Shown here piece after piece: positions 6,001-7,059 of a stretch of 7,059 nucleotides of DNA (the stretch's first letter is position 1; each line of letters starts with the position of its first letter). The translations under genes and the position numbers were made by a program. Source of the DNA: Actinomycetota bacterium (lineage in GTDB: Bacteria > Actinomycetota > Nitriliruptoria > Euzebyales > Egibacteraceae). Location of the stretch: assembly GCA_019347785.1 (NCBI GenBank), contig JAHWKQ010000118.1, positions 1 to 7,059 of the forward strand. The letters run 5' to 3'. The notes beneath the pieces are model-generated. The model saw nothing but the letters and a program-made list of their open reading frames with translations, did no database searches and was not told where the DNA came from.

Positions 6001-7059
6001 TCACCCGCCGGCGCCGGGGCCGTGTGCCGCGCGCCACCAGTGGCCCATGGCCAGCCGGGCGCTGGACGACGGATGAGTGGACCACAGCAGATACGCCCAG
6101 GTGGGCGGCGCGGGGTCGCTGAGGTTGGTGCGTGTGAAGCCGGCGCTCATCCGTATGAATGTGGCCGGGTCGTCGGTGATCCGCAGGGCGGTCAGGTCGG
6201 CGGCGGCCTCGGCCCGGCGGCTGACCAGCGCCCGTCCCGGCAGGCCGGCCACGGTCAGCAGGGCGAGCATGGCGAGGACCACCGGGACGGCGCGGGGGTC
6301 GGCCTGGGTGGCCTGTCGCCCGATGCGGACACGCCTGCGCAGTCCCAGTGCGACGGCGTACGCGCCCACCACCGCGCCGCCGCCGGACAGCAGCGTGAAA
6401 CGCAGGACGTCGGCGTGGCGTTCGTGGCCCAGCTCGTGCGCTAGGACCATGCCGACACGCCGGGGCGGCCCCTGACGCACGAGCGTGTCGTACAGCACGA
6501 CGCGGCGGGTGGTGCCCACGCCCGACACGTAGGCGTTCTCCTTCGTCGTCCGGCGGCTGGCATCGGCGACGAGCAGGCGCCCGACCCGCTCGCCGGAGCG
6601 GTCGATCACCCGCTCCACGGCGGTTCGGGTGGCCCCGGGGGGCAGGGGGCGCAGGTCGAACCACAGTGGCTCGAGCACCAGCGGGGAGAGCAACTCGCCC
6701 ACGGAGCCCAGCGCGGCTCCGCCGAGGCCGGCCACGGGCGGCCACGCCCGTGGCAGTCGCCGCACGATCACCGTCCCCGCGACCAGCACGGCGACGAGCC
6801 CGAGCCACCCGGGCAGCTGCGAGACCAGCCAGTCGTAGCCCCATGCCGCCAGGCTCTGGGTGCGGAAGCCGAATCGGCCCTCGTGGACGTACCCCGCCCA
6901 GAACGCCAGCGGCAACAGCACCACGTCGGTGATGACGGCCACGAGCACGCCGACGACCGCGGCGGCCCGCGCCGGCCGACGCTCTCCGACGCGCCCCACC
7001 ACGCGGGCGACCCACCGGCGCCCCGCCGGGGTCCACGCGACGAGGGCGGGCACGGCGAC
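6001..7059 (-). CDS. M48-family membrane zinc metalloprotease (Ste24/CAAX-protease-like), 5' end missing
   Basis: At least 350 residues (numbered from the GTG at 7053) of an integral-membrane metalloprotease. The catalytic zinc motif is HELGH (206-210); the third ligand is probably Glu282 in RRAEAAAD. Other family marks are FGFRTQSLAAWGYDW (61-75, matching the FGLSTQSxxxW segment of Ste24 proteins), KENAYVSG (171-178), VLYDTLV (186-192) and the closing THPSSSARL (326-334). Hydrophobic segments near 31-54, 83-98, 219-237 and 255-275 fit the Ste24-type membrane core. Eukaryotic Ste24 cuts prenylated CAAX proteins; bacterial relatives more often act in membrane protein quality control, and prenylation should not be assumed here. 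The frame stays open to the window edge, so the GTG at 7053 may be internal and a few N-terminal residues or a helix may be missing. It sits 19 bases upstream of the pimB-like gene on the same strand, probably in one operon. Class assignment is firm; substrates are unknown. Confidence 0.88.
   Translation of the reverse strand, partial: VAVPALVAWTPAGRRWVARVVGRVGERRPARAAAVVGVLVAVITDVVLLPLAFWAGYVHEGRFGFRTQSLAAWGYDWLVSQLPGWLGLVAVLVAGTVIVRRLPRAWPPVAGLGGAALGSVGELLSPLVLEPLWFDLRPLPPGATRTAVERVIDRSGERVGRLLVADASRRTTKENAYVSGVGTTRRVVLYDTLVRQGPPRRVGMVLAHELGHERHADVLRFTLLSGGGAVVGAYAVALGLRRRVRIGRQATQADPRAVPVVLAMLALLTVAGLPGRALVSRRAEAAADLTALRITDDPATFIRMSAGFTRTNLSDPAPPTWAYLLWSTHPSSSARLAMGHWWRAAHGPGAGG

Overview
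The window is very GC-rich DNA (by eye well above 70%) with dense, nearly gap-free coding on both strands, GTG as well as ATG starts, and Ala/Arg/Gly-rich proteins. Together with a PimB-type phosphatidylinositol-mannoside mannosyltransferase and two putative leaderless promoters of the TANNNT type, this points to an actinobacterial (Actinomycetota) chromosome. The genus cannot be fixed from the sequence; a deep-branching high-GC lineage is possible but is only a guess. I see no RNA gene, insertion sequence, CRISPR array or phage gene.

Layout. On the + strand: (1) the 3' part of a HAD-IIA sugar-phosphate-type phosphatase (to 503), then 21 bases with a strong ribosome binding site, then (2) a 508-residue dehydrogenase of the AraM / glycerol-1-phosphate dehydrogenase branch of the iron-alcohol-dehydrogenase superfamily (525-2051). 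The coding end of (2) contains a perfect 14-bp inverted repeat that probably ends this transcript. (3) A 12-helix MFS transporter (2079-3386) follows behind its own candidate leaderless promoter. On the - strand, converging on the transporter and overlapping it by 11 bases: (4) an AcuI/YhdH-type NADPH-dependent reductase (4365-3376), translationally coupled through an ATGA overlap to (5) a small SRPBCC/START-like protein (4796-4362), which has its own candidate promoter. Upstream of these on the same strand are (6) a PimB-like GT4 mannosyltransferase (5981-4854) and, 19 bases before it, (7) an integral-membrane Ste24-like M48 zinc metalloprotease that runs off the right edge.

How they may work together. 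The phosphatase and AraM-like enzyme resemble the adjacent araL-araM pair of the Bacillus subtilis arabinose operon, so they probably act on one small phosphorylated polyol or sugar. However, the dehydrogenase departs from the AraM consensus at two otherwise conserved positions and has a long C-terminal extension, so its substrate is open. The reductase/SRPBCC pair is an operon of unknown pathway. PimB and the protease look like cell-envelope housekeeping functions. The most unusual items are the divergent AraL/AraM-like module and the inverted repeat embedded in its coding end; I do not see convincing evidence for a wholly new defence or mobile system.
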